Positions 20,156-28,735 of a stretch of DNA of 64,000 nucleotides are shown here, piece after piece (the stretch's first letter is position 1; each line of letters begins with the position of its first letter). The translations under genes and the position numbers were made by a program. Below the pieces are notes generated by a model. The model had not been told where the DNA came from and did no database searches. It was given only the letters and a program-made list of their open reading frames with translations. The DNA comes from Ferrovibrio sp036381655 (GTDB lineage Bacteria > Pseudomonadota > Alphaproteobacteria > Ferrovibrionales > Ferrovibrionaceae): assembly GCF_036381655.1 (NCBI RefSeq), contig NZ_DASVCJ010000047.1:1-64000 (forward strand), given 5' to 3'.

Positions 20156-20971
20156 TCAAGCCGGCTGCCAGCGCAACAGCGTTTCGACCAGCCGCCGCAG
20201 CACCGCGATCAACGGCGCGGCATGCTGGGCGTCCCAAGCCTCCGGCCGGGTTTCGTCCATGTAACAGCGCTGGCCGATCTCGAGTTGCAACGCATGCACG
20301 CCGTCGGCGGGCCGGCCGTAATGGCGGGTGATATAGCCGCCGATGAAGCGGCCGTTATGAACATGGCTGAAACCCTGCGCCGCGGCCAGCACCGCTTCGG
20401 CCTGCCCGGCCAGCCCGGGGGCGCAGCTTCGGCCGTTATTCGTGCCCAGATTCAGATCCGGCAGCCGCCCGGGAAAGAAGCGCGGCACTTCGGAAGGGAT
20501 GCTGTGGCCGTCGAGCAGGATGGCGAAGCCGTGCCGCTGGCGGATCGCGGCCAGCTCGCCTGCCAGCCTGGCGTGATACGGCTGCCAGTATTGCGCCACA
20601 CGTTCGGCAATCTCCGTCTGATCGGGAGGAGCGGCGCCCTCGTCATAGATCGGCGCGTTGTCGAAGCTGCGGGTCGGGCAGATTTCCGTCGTATCCGCGC
20701 CGGGATAGAGACTCTGGCCGGAGGGATCCCGGTTGAGATCGACGACGTAGCGCGACTGCGTCGCCACCAGCAGGCCCGCGCCGAGCGCCGTCGCAAAGCC
20801 ATAGAGCTTTTCGACATGCCAGTCGGTATCCGGCAGAGCCCGCGCAGACGGGCTGAACCGCCTGCGCAGATCGTCCGGCAATCCGGTGCCGGCATGCGGC
20901 ACGCTGATCAGCAGCGGCGTGCGCGCGGGAACAAGAGTGAACAGGGGCGTATCGGCGGGCATGGCGTCCAT
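20156..20971 (-). CDS. N-formylglutamate amidohydrolase family protein
   Basis: 271 residues of the HutG-type amidohydrolase family: LLISVPHAGTGLPDDLR, VVDLNRDPSGQSLYP, ILLDGHSIPSEVPRFFPGR and GGYITRHYGRP carry the His and Asp residues expected to bind zinc. HutG releases glutamate from N-formylglutamate in histidine breakdown, but no other hut gene is nearby and some relatives act on other N-acyl amino acids. The start at 20971 is tentative because no clear ribosome site is seen. It precedes phoR by 14 nt, which suggests they share a transcript. Confidence 0.85.
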   Translation of the reverse strand: MDAMPADTPLFTLVPARTPLLISVPHAGTGLPDDLRRRFSPSARALPDTDWHVEKLYGFATALGAGLLVATQSRYVVDLNRDPSGQSLYPGADTTEICPTRSFDNAPIYDEGAAPPDQTEIAERVAQYWQPYHARLAGELAAIRQRHGFAILLDGHSIPSEVPRFFPGRLPDLNLGTNNGRSCAPGLAGQAEAVLAAAQGFSHVHNGRFIGGYITRHYGRPADGVHALQLEIGQRCYMDETRPEAWDAQHAAPLIAVLRRLVETLLRWQPA

Positions 20972-21138
20972 AGGTAACAAAGGCGCGGATCGAGTCCAAG
21001 TCGAACCCGCAGCCGCGGCGGCAAATTGCTGATCTGGCAATATTGTGCCGGCGCGATATTTGAGGCTTTGGAGCCTTTCTCCTAACATGCGGCCTTTGCA
21101 CGATTCATTCCGCCGGCGGGCGACGCTCAGGTTATTCG

Positions 21139-21792
21139 ATGGACATTTCCCTATTCGGCCACACACTCGGCGCAGCGCAGCTCAGTGCTTTCCTCCAGGT
21201 GATCATGATCGACGTCATCCTGTCGGGTGACAATGCGATCGTCATCGGCATGGCCGTCGCCGGCCTGCCGCGGCATCAGCGCAACAAGATCATCGTCTAC
21301 GGCATCATGGCGGCAACGGTACTGCGCGTGCTGTTCGCCGGCATTGCCGTGCAACTGCTGCAGATCATCGGTCTGACGCTGGCCGGCGGCATCCTGCTGC
21401 TCTGGGTGGCATGGAAGATGTGGCGCGAATTGCGCGCGCAAGCCAAGGCGGACAAGGACGAGGATTCGCCGCATGCCGAGGCCAAAAAGCCGCCGCCCAA
21501 GACCCAGCGCGAAGCGGTGATGCAGATCGTCATCGCCGATCTGTCGATGTCGCTGGACAACGTGCTGGCGGTCGCCGGCGCCGCCAGGGAGCACCCCTAC
21601 ATCCTCGGCTTCGGCCTCATCCTGTCGATCGCGCTGATGGGCGTGGCGTCGAAGTTCATCGCCCGCCTGCTCGACCGCTTCCACTGGATCGCCTATATCG
21701 GCCTGCTGATCATCGCCTATGTCGCGTTGCGCATGATCTGGGATGGCGGCTGGCAGGTCGCGCCCGCCGTCGCGGCGCTGGTGACGGAGTAG
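21139..21792 (+). CDS. TerC/YjbE-family integral membrane protein
   Basis: 217 residues with about seven membrane spans. The two acidic repeat motifs of the family are present: VILSGDNAIVIGMA in the first half and LSMSLDNVLAVAGAA in the second. TerC-family proteins are metal (mostly manganese) exporters that also metallate secreted enzymes; a link with the manganese enzyme SoxB nearby is possible but unproven. A charged cytoplasmic loop (residues about 100-130) separates the halves. I looked for a manganese riboswitch upstream and did not find its conserved core. Confidence 0.85.
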   Translation: MDISLFGHTLGAAQLSAFLQVIMIDVILSGDNAIVIGMAVAGLPRHQRNKIIVYGIMAATVLRVLFAGIAVQLLQIIGLTLAGGILLLWVAWKMWRELRAQAKADKDEDSPHAEAKKPPPKTQREAVMQIVIADLSMSLDNVLAVAGAAREHPYILGFGLILSIALMGVASKFIARLLDRFHWIAYIGLLIIAYVALRMIWDGGWQVAPAVAALVTE

Positions 21793-21797
21793 CGGCG

Positions 21798-22712
21798 CTA
21801 CTCCGTCCAGAATGACGCGATCGCATCGGCCAGATCTTCGCCGTAGAGATCCTGGAACATGTGATCGGCGCCATCGACGGTCACGAGCCGGAAGCCGGCC
21901 GTCTTGGCAACGCCGGCCAGCCTTTGCGGCAGGTTGCGCACCACTTCGTCGCCGCCGGCGGCGACCAGCAGCACCGGACGCTTTATCCCGGCCAGCTGGC
22001 TCGGCGCGTCGTTGCGCCCGTCCGTCGCGTGATAATCGACGAAACTTGCCGCCGCGACCTTGGCCTTCGGGCAATAGAGGAAATCCGTATCGGTCAGCAG
22101 TTCATCGCCCTTGCCGGCCCTCACCATTGCCTCGGCCTTGGCCAGCGCGGCGTTGAGATCGGCGCCGTAATGCGCCTTGTAATCCTGCGCGGCAGCGGCC
22201 AGATCGAAGGTCATCGGCGCCACCAGTACGATCTTCTTGATCGCCGGGTTCAGCCTGTCGCCGGCGCTGGCCGCGTAATGGGCCACTTGAGCACCGCCAC
22301 GCGAATGACCGAGGATGCCGATGCTGGCCGCGCCCTGCTGCTGCGCCCAGGCAACCCAGGCATCGATCTCGCGCAGCGCCTGCGCATTGCTGTGGCGATG
22401 CGGCTGCGCGCAATCATACATCCCCTTGCGATCCGAGATGCCGAGCGACAGCGTGATGGCCAAAGTCGAAACGTCGCGCTGGGCCAGGCCCTGTTGCAGC
22501 GCCCGCATGATCTCCATGCGGCTATGCGCGAGCGTGCCATGTACCAGAATCAGCAGACCGTCCTTGATGCTCTTGCCGCCGGCAAGGGCGAGTTCGCCAT
22601 CCAGGCCGCGGCCGTCCTGCACCAGGCGGACCGGCTCGGCGCGGGCGGACAGCGCGAACAGCAGCAGGACAGAGGCAGCGAAAGGCAAGGCTTGGCGCAA
22701 AAAACCACGCAT
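21798..22712 (-). CDS. exported alpha/beta hydrolase next to sox genes
   Basis: 304 residues: signal peptide (MRGFLRQALPFAASVLLLF, cut near ARA), then an alpha/beta-hydrolase fold with LLILVHGTLAHSR (oxyanion loop), GILGHSRGGAQVAHY (nucleophile Ser) and a late VDGADHMFQDL (catalytic His). The substrate is unknown. The ATG at 22712 has GGAGG 8 nt upstream. It is divergent from soxS with only 62 nt between them, so the two may share control; it is convergent with the TerC gene. Confidence 0.8.
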   Translation of the reverse strand: MRGFLRQALPFAASVLLLFALSARAEPVRLVQDGRGLDGELALAGGKSIKDGLLILVHGTLAHSRMEIMRALQQGLAQRDVSTLAITLSLGISDRKGMYDCAQPHRHSNAQALREIDAWVAWAQQQGAASIGILGHSRGGAQVAHYAASAGDRLNPAIKKIVLVAPMTFDLAAAAQDYKAHYGADLNAALAKAEAMVRAGKGDELLTDTDFLYCPKAKVAAASFVDYHATDGRNDAPSQLAGIKRPVLLVAAGGDEVVRNLPQRLAGVAKTAGFRLVTVDGADHMFQDLYGEDLADAIASFWTE

Positions 22713-22774
22713 CGATGTTTCCTCCCATGAAAACAATTGATCGTACTCGGAAGATCAAATAACATTCCAGAGAT

Positions 22775-23197
22775 ATGATTTTCCGCATTGCACAATTTTT
22801 GTCTGTTCTTACACTGACGATTATGGCCATTGCGCCGGCTCGGGCACAGCCGGCACAACTGGTCATGTTCGAGCGAAGCGACTGCCGCTGGTGTCTGGCC
22901 TGGCATCGCGAGGTTGGAGGGGGCTACCCCCTTTCCGACGAAGGAAAAACCGCACCGCTGCGCCGCGTCGATCTCGACGGCGAGCGGCCCGGGGATCTGG
23001 CAAAATTGGCGATTCTATATACCCCAACCTTCGTGCTCGTGGCCTGTGGGCGCGAAACCGGCCGAATCACCGGCTATCCCGGCGCGGATTTCTTTTATCC
23101 GCGACTCGACAACTTATTGGAACAAATGGAATCCGCCGCTAAACAGGGCTGTGCGGATGTTCCGCAAGGGAAATTACCCATTGCAAATGTAGAATGA
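22775..23197 (+). CDS. soxS: SoxS, thioredoxin-like periplasmic protein
   Basis: 140 residues: signal peptide (to about residue 24, ARA), then a thioredoxin fold with the redox pair SDCRWCLAWH and the cis-Pro region YTPTFVLVACG. SoxS reduces SoxY and reactivates it in Paracoccus, and is needed for full Sox activity. It is the first gene of the cluster; soxR and soxV, which often precede it, are absent here. Not to be confused with the enterobacterial AraC-type SoxS. Confidence 0.88.
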   Translation: MIFRIAQFLSVLTLTIMAIAPARAQPAQLVMFERSDCRWCLAWHREVGGGYPLSDEGKTAPLRRVDLDGERPGDLAKLAILYTPTFVLVACGRETGRITGYPGADFFYPRLDNLLEQMESAAKQGCADVPQGKLPIANVE

Positions 23198-23277
23198 GTT
23201 CTGTTATGGACGGTCGAACAGCAGCAACAATGCTGACCGGGTCTCCGTCGAATGAGAGGCGCCGAATGGGAGGAAAG

Positions 23278-23766
23278 ATGCGGCAGATCAGCTTTGCAAT
23301 AACCAGTCTTGTGGCGACCGCCGCGATATCGGCAGCCTTTTTGGCGCAGCCGGCCCGGGCGCAAGAGGGCAAGGTCAACGAACCCGGCCTCGTCAGCTAC
23401 GAGATCAAGGATTACCAGATCCCGAAATCGCTGACCGGCAAGCCGGGCGATCCGGCCCAAGGCCGCAAATGGGCGATCACCAGCGGAACGGGCAATTGCG
23501 TAATCTGCCACCGCCTGCCGATCCCGGAAGTGGATTTCCGCATCGGCAATATCGGGCCGGACCTGACCCATGTCGGCGCGCGGCTGAGCCCGGGCGAAAT
23601 CCGCCTGCGCATCGTCAATCCGAAAGTGGTCAACGAGGATACGATCATGCCCGCCTATTACCGCGTGAGCGGCCTGACGCGGGTCGACCCGAAGCGTGCC
23701 GGCAAGCCGATGCTGACCGCCGAGCAGGTCGAAGACCTCGTCGCCTATCTGTCCAGCCTGAAATAA
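23278..23766 (+). CDS. soxX: SoxX, monoheme c-type cytochrome
   Basis: 162 residues with a signal peptide (MRQISFAITSLVATAAI, cut near ARAQ), one heme site CVICH, and a downstream MPAYYRVSGLTRV whose Met can be the sixth heme ligand. SoxX and SoxA form the heterodimer that oxidatively couples thiosulfate to the SoxY cysteine. The ATG at 23278 has GGAGG 4 nt before it, which decides against the in-frame ATG 12 nt upstream. Confidence 0.95.
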   Translation: MRQISFAITSLVATAAISAAFLAQPARAQEGKVNEPGLVSYEIKDYQIPKSLTGKPGDPAQGRKWAITSGTGNCVICHRLPIPEVDFRIGNIGPDLTHVGARLSPGEIRLRIVNPKVVNEDTIMPAYYRVSGLTRVDPKRAGKPMLTAEQVEDLVAYLSSLK

Positions 23767-23798
23767 CCGGCGCCACGTTCTTGATCAGGAGATTAGTA

Positions 23799-24281
23799 AT
23801 GACTACCCGCAGCCCCCTGCCCATCCCGACGCGGACCGGCCTGAGCCGCCGCCAGGCCGTCGCCGCTCTTGGCCTGGGCGGCATCGCCGTCACGCTCGTG
23901 CCGCTGAGCGCCGAGGCGACGCCGGAAAGCGCCAAGAAGCTGCTGAGCGATCTGGTGAAAGCCGAGCCGAAGGCCGGCAAGGTGCAGATCAAGACACAGG
24001 AAATCGCCGAGAACGGCAATACCGTTCCGGTCACCATCTCGGTCGACAGTCCGATGACCGACAAGGACTACGTCAAGGCGATCCATATCGTCTCCGACAA
24101 GAACCCCTCGCCGGGCGTCGCCAGTTTCCTGCTGACGCCGGCCAGCGGCAAGGCCGAGGTGCAGTTCCGCATGCGCATGGCCGAGACGCAGAACATCATC
24201 GCCGTGGCCGAAATGAGCGACGGCAGCGCCTGGACCGCTGCCCGCGAAGTGAAGGTCACCATCGGCGGCTGCGGCGGCTGA
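23799..24281 (+). CDS. soxY: SoxY, sulfur-carrier subunit
   Basis: 160 residues. A twin-arginine signal (GLSRRQAVAALGLGG) is followed by the Ig-like SoxY domain, ending in the swinging-arm motif IGGCGG whose Cys carries the sulfur substrate through the Sox cycle. Export is folded, together with SoxZ, which has no signal. Start 23799 has an AGGAGA site. It lies 32 nt after soxX. Confidence 0.96.
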   Translation: MTTRSPLPIPTRTGLSRRQAVAALGLGGIAVTLVPLSAEATPESAKKLLSDLVKAEPKAGKVQIKTQEIAENGNTVPVTISVDSPMTDKDYVKAIHIVSDKNPSPGVASFLLTPASGKAEVQFRMRMAETQNIIAVAEMSDGSAWTAAREVKVTIGGCGG

Positions 24282-24328
24282 TCGGCGCAGGAATATACGG
24301 AACGGATTTCAGAGAGAGGAATTGCACC

Positions 24329-24655
24329 ATGGCTGACGTCAAGCCGCGCATCCGGGTTCCCAGCGAAGCCAAGAAGGGCGAAGTGATCGAGGTGAAGACC
24401 CTGATCTCGCATCCGATGGAATCGGGCCAGCGCAAGGATTCCAAGGGGCAGTTGATCCCGCGCAAGATCATCAACAAGATGAGCGTCACCTATAACGGCA
24501 AGACGGTGTTCGAGGCGAAGCTCGAGCCGGCGATCTCGGCGAATCCATACATCTCCTTCTATATGAAGGCGACGGAGAGCGGTGAGATGGCATTTGCCTG
24601 GACCGACGACGACGGCAGCGTCTATAAGGCGACTCAGCAGATCAAGGTCGCCTGA
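24329..24655 (+). CDS. soxZ: SoxZ, partner of the SoxY carrier
   Basis: 108 residues, beta-sandwich without signal peptide, beginning MADVKPRIRVPSEAKKGE and containing LISHPMESGQRKDSKG and MAFAWTDDDGS, the family landmarks. It forms the SoxYZ heterodimer and is hitchhiked across the membrane by the SoxY Tat signal. A GAGAGAGGA ribosome site lies before the ATG. Confidence 0.96.
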   Translation: MADVKPRIRVPSEAKKGEVIEVKTLISHPMESGQRKDSKGQLIPRKIINKMSVTYNGKTVFEAKLEPAISANPYISFYMKATESGEMAFAWTDDDGSVYKATQQIKVA

Positions 24656-24690
24656 GCGGATGTCCGGCCAGCAATAGAGACGGGGGAAAC

Positions 24691-25554
24691 ATGACCAGGA
24701 CCAGCAAGTTCCTTATCACGGCGGCATCTCTGGCGATGGCGGCCGGCCTGGCGGCCTGCAACAACGATCCGCCGAAGAGCGCCTCGGCCGCCGACAGCAA
24801 CGATGTGATCGCCCAGTACAAGGCCAATCCGAAATACGCCGACTTCATCAACGGCGACAAGATTTCGGGCTACGTCTTCGCTTCGCCGGAAACGCAGGCG
24901 ATGCAGGACGACGAGTTCGAAAATCCGGGCATGCTGGCCGTGCAGGATGGCGAAGCGGAATGGAACAAGGTGGAAGGCGCCGCCGGCAAGTCCTGCGCCT
25001 CCTGCCATGGCGATGCCGCCAAGAGCATGAAGGGCGTCGCCGTCACCTATCCGAAATACGAGCCCAAGATGGGCAAGCTGGCGGCGCTCGAACACCGCAT
25101 CAATCTGTGCCGCACCGAATACATGAAGGCGCCGGCGCTGAAATGGGATTCCAAGCCCCTGCTCGGCCTCGACGCCTATGTCGAGTATCAATCGCGCGGC
25201 ATGCCGATCAATGTGAAGATCGACGGCCCGGCGGCGCCCTTCTTCGAGAAGGGCAAGGAATTCTACTATACCCGCCGCGGCCAGATGGACATCGCCTGCG
25301 CGCAATGCCACGAGCAGAATGCCGGCAAGAACCTGGGCGTCGAAAACGTCAGCCAGGGCCAGTCGAACGGCTATCCGACCTACCGCCTGAAATGGCAGTC
25401 CTTCGGCTCGCTGCATCGCCGCTTCCAGGGCTGCAATCAGGAAGTCCGGGCCCAGCCCTACCCGCGCGGCTCCGACGAGTATACCAATCTCGAACTCTAT
25501 GTGGCCTGGCGCGGCAACGGCCTGAAATCCGAAGCCCCCAGCGTGCGCCGCTAA
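24691..25554 (+). CDS. soxA: SoxA, diheme cytochrome c, with lipoprotein-type signal
   Basis: 287 residues with two heme sites CASCH and CAQCH and the active-site region GCNQEVRAQPYPRG, whose Cys becomes the heme-ligating cysteine persulfide. SoxAX oxidises thiosulfate onto SoxY. Odd point: the signal MTRTSKFLITAASLAMAAGLAAC ends in a canonical lipobox LAAC followed by NND, so the protein may be membrane-anchored, whereas SoxA is usually soluble in the periplasm. A terminator-like hairpin follows the gene. Confidence 0.95.
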   Translation: MTRTSKFLITAASLAMAAGLAACNNDPPKSASAADSNDVIAQYKANPKYADFINGDKISGYVFASPETQAMQDDEFENPGMLAVQDGEAEWNKVEGAAGKSCASCHGDAAKSMKGVAVTYPKYEPKMGKLAALEHRINLCRTEYMKAPALKWDSKPLLGLDAYVEYQSRGMPINVKIDGPAAPFFEKGKEFYYTRRGQMDIACAQCHEQNAGKNLGVENVSQGQSNGYPTYRLKWQSFGSLHRRFQGCNQEVRAQPYPRGSDEYTNLELYVAWRGNGLKSEAPSVRR

Positions 25555-25559
25555 GCCCG

Positions 25560-25582
25560 ATCGCCCCCTTTACGGGGGCGAT
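25560..25582 (+). terminator. terminator-like hairpin between soxA and soxB
   Basis: A 9-bp stem (25560-25568 with 25574-25582) with a 5-nt loop is followed by TCTTTGTCTATTTTG. It starts 6 nt after the soxA stop and would at least partly end the soxSXYZA transcript; soxB begins 98 nt later, leaving room for its own promoter. Confidence 0.7.
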
Positions 25583-25680
25583 TCTTTGTCTATTTTGTAC
25601 AGAAATTTTCTGGTGAAAAAGTTGACCGTCATGTCTGCTGTAGCCGTTCCCAGCGTCGCAAGGACAAGGAAAAGCCCCTT

Positions 25681-27399
25681 ATGTTGAGCCGCCGCGATAT
25701 CCTGCAAGCGAGCGCCGCCGCCGCCGTTCTGCTCGGCGGCAGCGGTTTCACGTCGCGCCTGGGCGCGGCGGCGGCGGCCCAGAAGATCACGCAGGCCGAC
25801 CTGCTGCGTTTCGAGCCGCTGGGGCAGGTCACGCTGCTGCATTTCACCGATATCCATGCGCAGCTCGTGCCGCTCTATTTCCGCGAGCCGAGCGTCAATA
25901 TCGGCGTTGGCGAGGCGCTTGGCCTGCCGCCGCATCTGGTCGGCGAGCATTTGCTGGAGCATTTCGGCATCAAGGCCGGCACGCCGGAAGCCTATGCGCT
26001 CGCCTATAACGACTTCACCCAGATGGCGAAGGATTACGGGCGGATGGGCGGCGTGGCGCACCTCGCCACGCTGATCAAGGCGATCCGCGCCGAACGGCCG
26101 AACAACACGCTGCTGCTCGATGGCGGCGATACCTGGCAGGGCAGCTACACCTCGCTCGCCACGAAGGGCGCCGACATGGTCAAGGTCATGGAGGCGCTCG
26201 GTGTCGACGCCATGACCGCGCATTGGGAATTCACCTACGGCCAGGATCGCGTCAAGGAGCTGGCCGGCGGGATGAAGATTCCCTTCCTGTGCGGCAACGT
26301 AAAAGACACCGCCTTCGGCGATCCGGTCTTCGAAGCGACCAAGATGTTCGAACGCGGCGGCGTGAAGATCGCGGTGATCGGCCAGGCCTTCCCCTACACG
26401 CCGATCGCCAATCCGCGTTACATGATCCCCGACTGGTCCTTCGGCATCGACGAAGAGAAGATGCAGGAGCATGTCGACGAGGCCAAGGCCAAGGGCGCCG
26501 ACCTGATCGTCGTGCTGAGCCATAACGGCTTCGATGTCGACCGCAAGCTGGCGGCGCGGGTCAAGGGCATCGACGTGCTGCTGACCGGCCATACGCATGA
26601 CGCCATCCCGGCCGTGATCAGGATCGGCAGCACCTTGCTGGTCGCGCCAGGCAGCCATGGCAAGTTCCTCGCCCGTCTCGATCTCGACGTGAAGAACAAG
26701 CGCGTCGCCGATCACCGCTTCCGGCTGATCCCGGTCTTTTCCGATGCCATCGCGCCGGATCCGGAGATCGCCAGGCTGATCGAGGAAGCCCGCGCGCCGC
26801 ACAAGGCGGTGCTGGACAAGGTCTATGGCCGCACGGATTCGCTGCTCTATCGCCGCGGCAATTTCAACGGCACCTTCGACGATCTGATCTGCCAGGCGAT
26901 CATGGCCGAACGCGATGTCGAGATCGCGCTGTCGCCCGGCTTCCGCTGGGGCGCCACGCTGCTGCCCGGACAGGAGATCACCGGCGACATGCTCTATTCG
27001 CAGACGGCGATCACCTATCCCAACGTCTACCGCAACGAGATGACCGGCGCATACCTGAAGACCGTGCTGGAGGACGTGGCCGACAACCTGTTCAACCCCG
27101 ATCCCTATTACCAGCAGGGCGGCGACATGGTCCGCGTCGGCGGCCTTGCCTATACGATCGACGTCTCCAAGCCGATCGGCCAGCGGATTTCCAACATGAC
27201 CCTGCTGCGCGACGGCAAGCCGGTCGATCCGGATAAAAACTACACGGTCGCCGGCTGGGCCTCGGTCAACGAAGGAACGCAGGGCCCGCCGGTCTACGAT
27301 CTGGTCGGCAAATACATCGCCGGACAGAAGAGCATTTCGATCGGGGAAAACCGCAGCGTGAAGGTGCTGGGCGCCGATCCGCGCGGAATCGGCAGCTGA
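25681..27399 (+). CDS. soxB: SoxB, thiosulfohydrolase
   Basis: 572 residues: Tat signal MLSRRDILQASAAAAV, a calcineurin-like dimetal domain with LLHFTDIHAQLVP, LLLDGGDTWQGS, AHWEFTYG, VVLSHNGFD and LTGHTHDAIP, and a C-terminal 5'-nucleotidase-type domain. SoxB uses two manganese ions to hydrolyse sulfate from SoxY-bound thiosulfonate. The HWEFTYG motif is specific to SoxB within the nucleotidase family. The ATG at 25681 has only a distant AAGGA, so translation may be modest or the start slightly different. Confidence 0.96.
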   Translation: MLSRRDILQASAAAAVLLGGSGFTSRLGAAAAAQKITQADLLRFEPLGQVTLLHFTDIHAQLVPLYFREPSVNIGVGEALGLPPHLVGEHLLEHFGIKAGTPEAYALAYNDFTQMAKDYGRMGGVAHLATLIKAIRAERPNNTLLLDGGDTWQGSYTSLATKGADMVKVMEALGVDAMTAHWEFTYGQDRVKELAGGMKIPFLCGNVKDTAFGDPVFEATKMFERGGVKIAVIGQAFPYTPIANPRYMIPDWSFGIDEEKMQEHVDEAKAKGADLIVVLSHNGFDVDRKLAARVKGIDVLLTGHTHDAIPAVIRIGSTLLVAPGSHGKFLARLDLDVKNKRVADHRFRLIPVFSDAIAPDPEIARLIEEARAPHKAVLDKVYGRTDSLLYRRGNFNGTFDDLICQAIMAERDVEIALSPGFRWGATLLPGQEITGDMLYSQTAITYPNVYRNEMTGAYLKTVLEDVADNLFNPDPYYQQGGDMVRVGGLAYTIDVSKPIGQRISNMTLLRDGKPVDPDKNYTVAGWASVNEGTQGPPVYDLVGKYIAGQKSISIGENRSVKVLGADPRGIGS

Positions 27400-27430
27400 T
27401 TGCCGCGCAAAAAAGGGCGGGAGGATCGCA

Positions 27431-28735
27431 ATGAAGAAGACCGTTGGGCAGACTGGCAATGATGGCGCGCTGCTGGCGCCGTCACGGCGCAGCTTCCTGA
27501 AGAAATCCGCTGCCGCCGGCGGCCTGACCCTGCTGGCCGGGGCCGGCGTCGGCGAGGCCATGGCCGCGGGCCCCGACAATCTGCCGCCCAATGTGCCGGA
27601 ATGGATGAAGACGCTGGGCTCGAACGTGGCCGCCCATCCCTATGGCATGCCCTCGCCTTATGAGAAGGACGTCATCCGCCGCAACGTGCCATGGCTGACG
27701 GCAACCGAAGAATCGTCGATCAATTTCACCCCGATCCACGAGCTGGACGGCATCATCACGCCGAACGGACTCTGCTTCGAACGCCATCACGGCGGCGCGC
27801 CGGAGATCGACCCCGAACAGCATCGCCTGATGATCCACGGTCTGGTGGACCGGCCGCTGATCTTCACGATGGACGACCTGATGCGCTTTCCCTCGGTCAG
27901 CCGCATCCACTTCCTGGAATGCCCGGCCAATGGCGGCATGGAGTGGCGCGGCGCGCAGATGGATGGCGTGCAGTTCACCCATGGCATGGTGCATTGCTGC
28001 GAATGGACCGGCGTGAAGCTCTCGACCCTGCTGGCCGAGGTGGGCGTGCAGAAAGCGGCGAAATGGATGCTCGCGGAGGGCGCCGATGCCGCGGCGATGA
28101 CCCGCAGCATCCCGCTCGAGAAAGCGATGGACGACGTGATCGTCTGCTATTCGCAGAATGGCGAACGCATCCGGGTGGAGAACGGCTATCCGCTGCGTCT
28201 TCTGGTGCCGGGCTGGGAAGGCAACGTCAATGTCAAATGGCTGCGCCGCATCAAACTCGGCGATCAGCCCTGGCATCATCGCGAGGAAACCTCGAAATAC
28301 ACCGACTTGATGCCGGACGGCATCGCGCGGCAATTCACCTTCGTGCAGGAGGCGAATTCCGTCATCACCTCGCCCTGCCCGGAAAAGCCGATGAAGTTCG
28401 GCAAGGGGTTTTACGAGCTGCGCGGGATCGCCTGGTCGGGCCGCGGCAAGATCAAGAAAGTCGACATCTCGATCGACGGCGGCATGAACTGGCATTCCGC
28501 CGACCTGCAATCGCCGGTCTTTTCCAAATCGCTCACCCGTTTCCGCTTCCCGCTGCAATGGGACGGCCGGCCGCTGCTGCTGCAAAGCCGCGCCATGGAC
28601 GAAACCGGCTACGTGCAGCCGACCATCGAAGCCTTGCGCGCCGTGCGCGGCCGCAATTCGATCTACCACAAGAATTCCATCCATACCTGGCGGGTGCTGC
28701 CCAGCGGCGAGGTCGAAAATGTCCAGATCGCTTAA
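27431..28735 (+). CDS. soxC: SoxC, molybdopterin sulfane dehydrogenase subunit
   Basis: 434 residues with a Tat signal (SRRSFLKKSAAAGGLTLL) and the sulfite-oxidase fold. HFLECPANGGMEW carries the Mo-binding Cys; VENGYPLRLLVPGWEGNVNVKWL belongs to the cofactor domain, given here in parts, and the C-terminal dimer domain follows. With SoxD it takes six electrons from the sulfane sulfur, so sulfate is the end product and sulfur globules need not form. It overlaps soxD by 17 nt. Confidence 0.95.
   Translation: MKKTVGQTGNDGALLAPSRRSFLKKSAAAGGLTLLAGAGVGEAMAAGPDNLPPNVPEWMKTLGSNVAAHPYGMPSPYEKDVIRRNVPWLTATEESSINFTPIHELDGIITPNGLCFERHHGGAPEIDPEQHRLMIHGLVDRPLIFTMDDLMRFPSVSRIHFLECPANGGMEWRGAQMDGVQFTHGMVHCCEWTGVKLSTLLAEVGVQKAAKWMLAEGADAAAMTRSIPLEKAMDDVIVCYSQNGERIRVENGYPLRLLVPGWEGNVNVKWLRRIKLGDQPWHHREETSKYTDLMPDGIARQFTFVQEANSVITSPCPEKPMKFGKGFYELRGIAWSGRGKIKKVDISIDGGMNWHSADLQSPVFSKSLTRFRFPLQWDGRPLLLQSRAMDETGYVQPTIEALRAVRGRNSIYHKNSIHTWRVLPSGEVENVQIA

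Noticed and set aside
20972..21138. Manganese (yybP-ykoY) riboswitch before the TerC gene
   Set aside because: The expected conserved purine-rich core was not found on reading.
25570..27591. Long minus-strand frame opposite soxB
   Set aside because: soxB is unmistakable on the plus strand; the antisense frame shows no recognisable domain.
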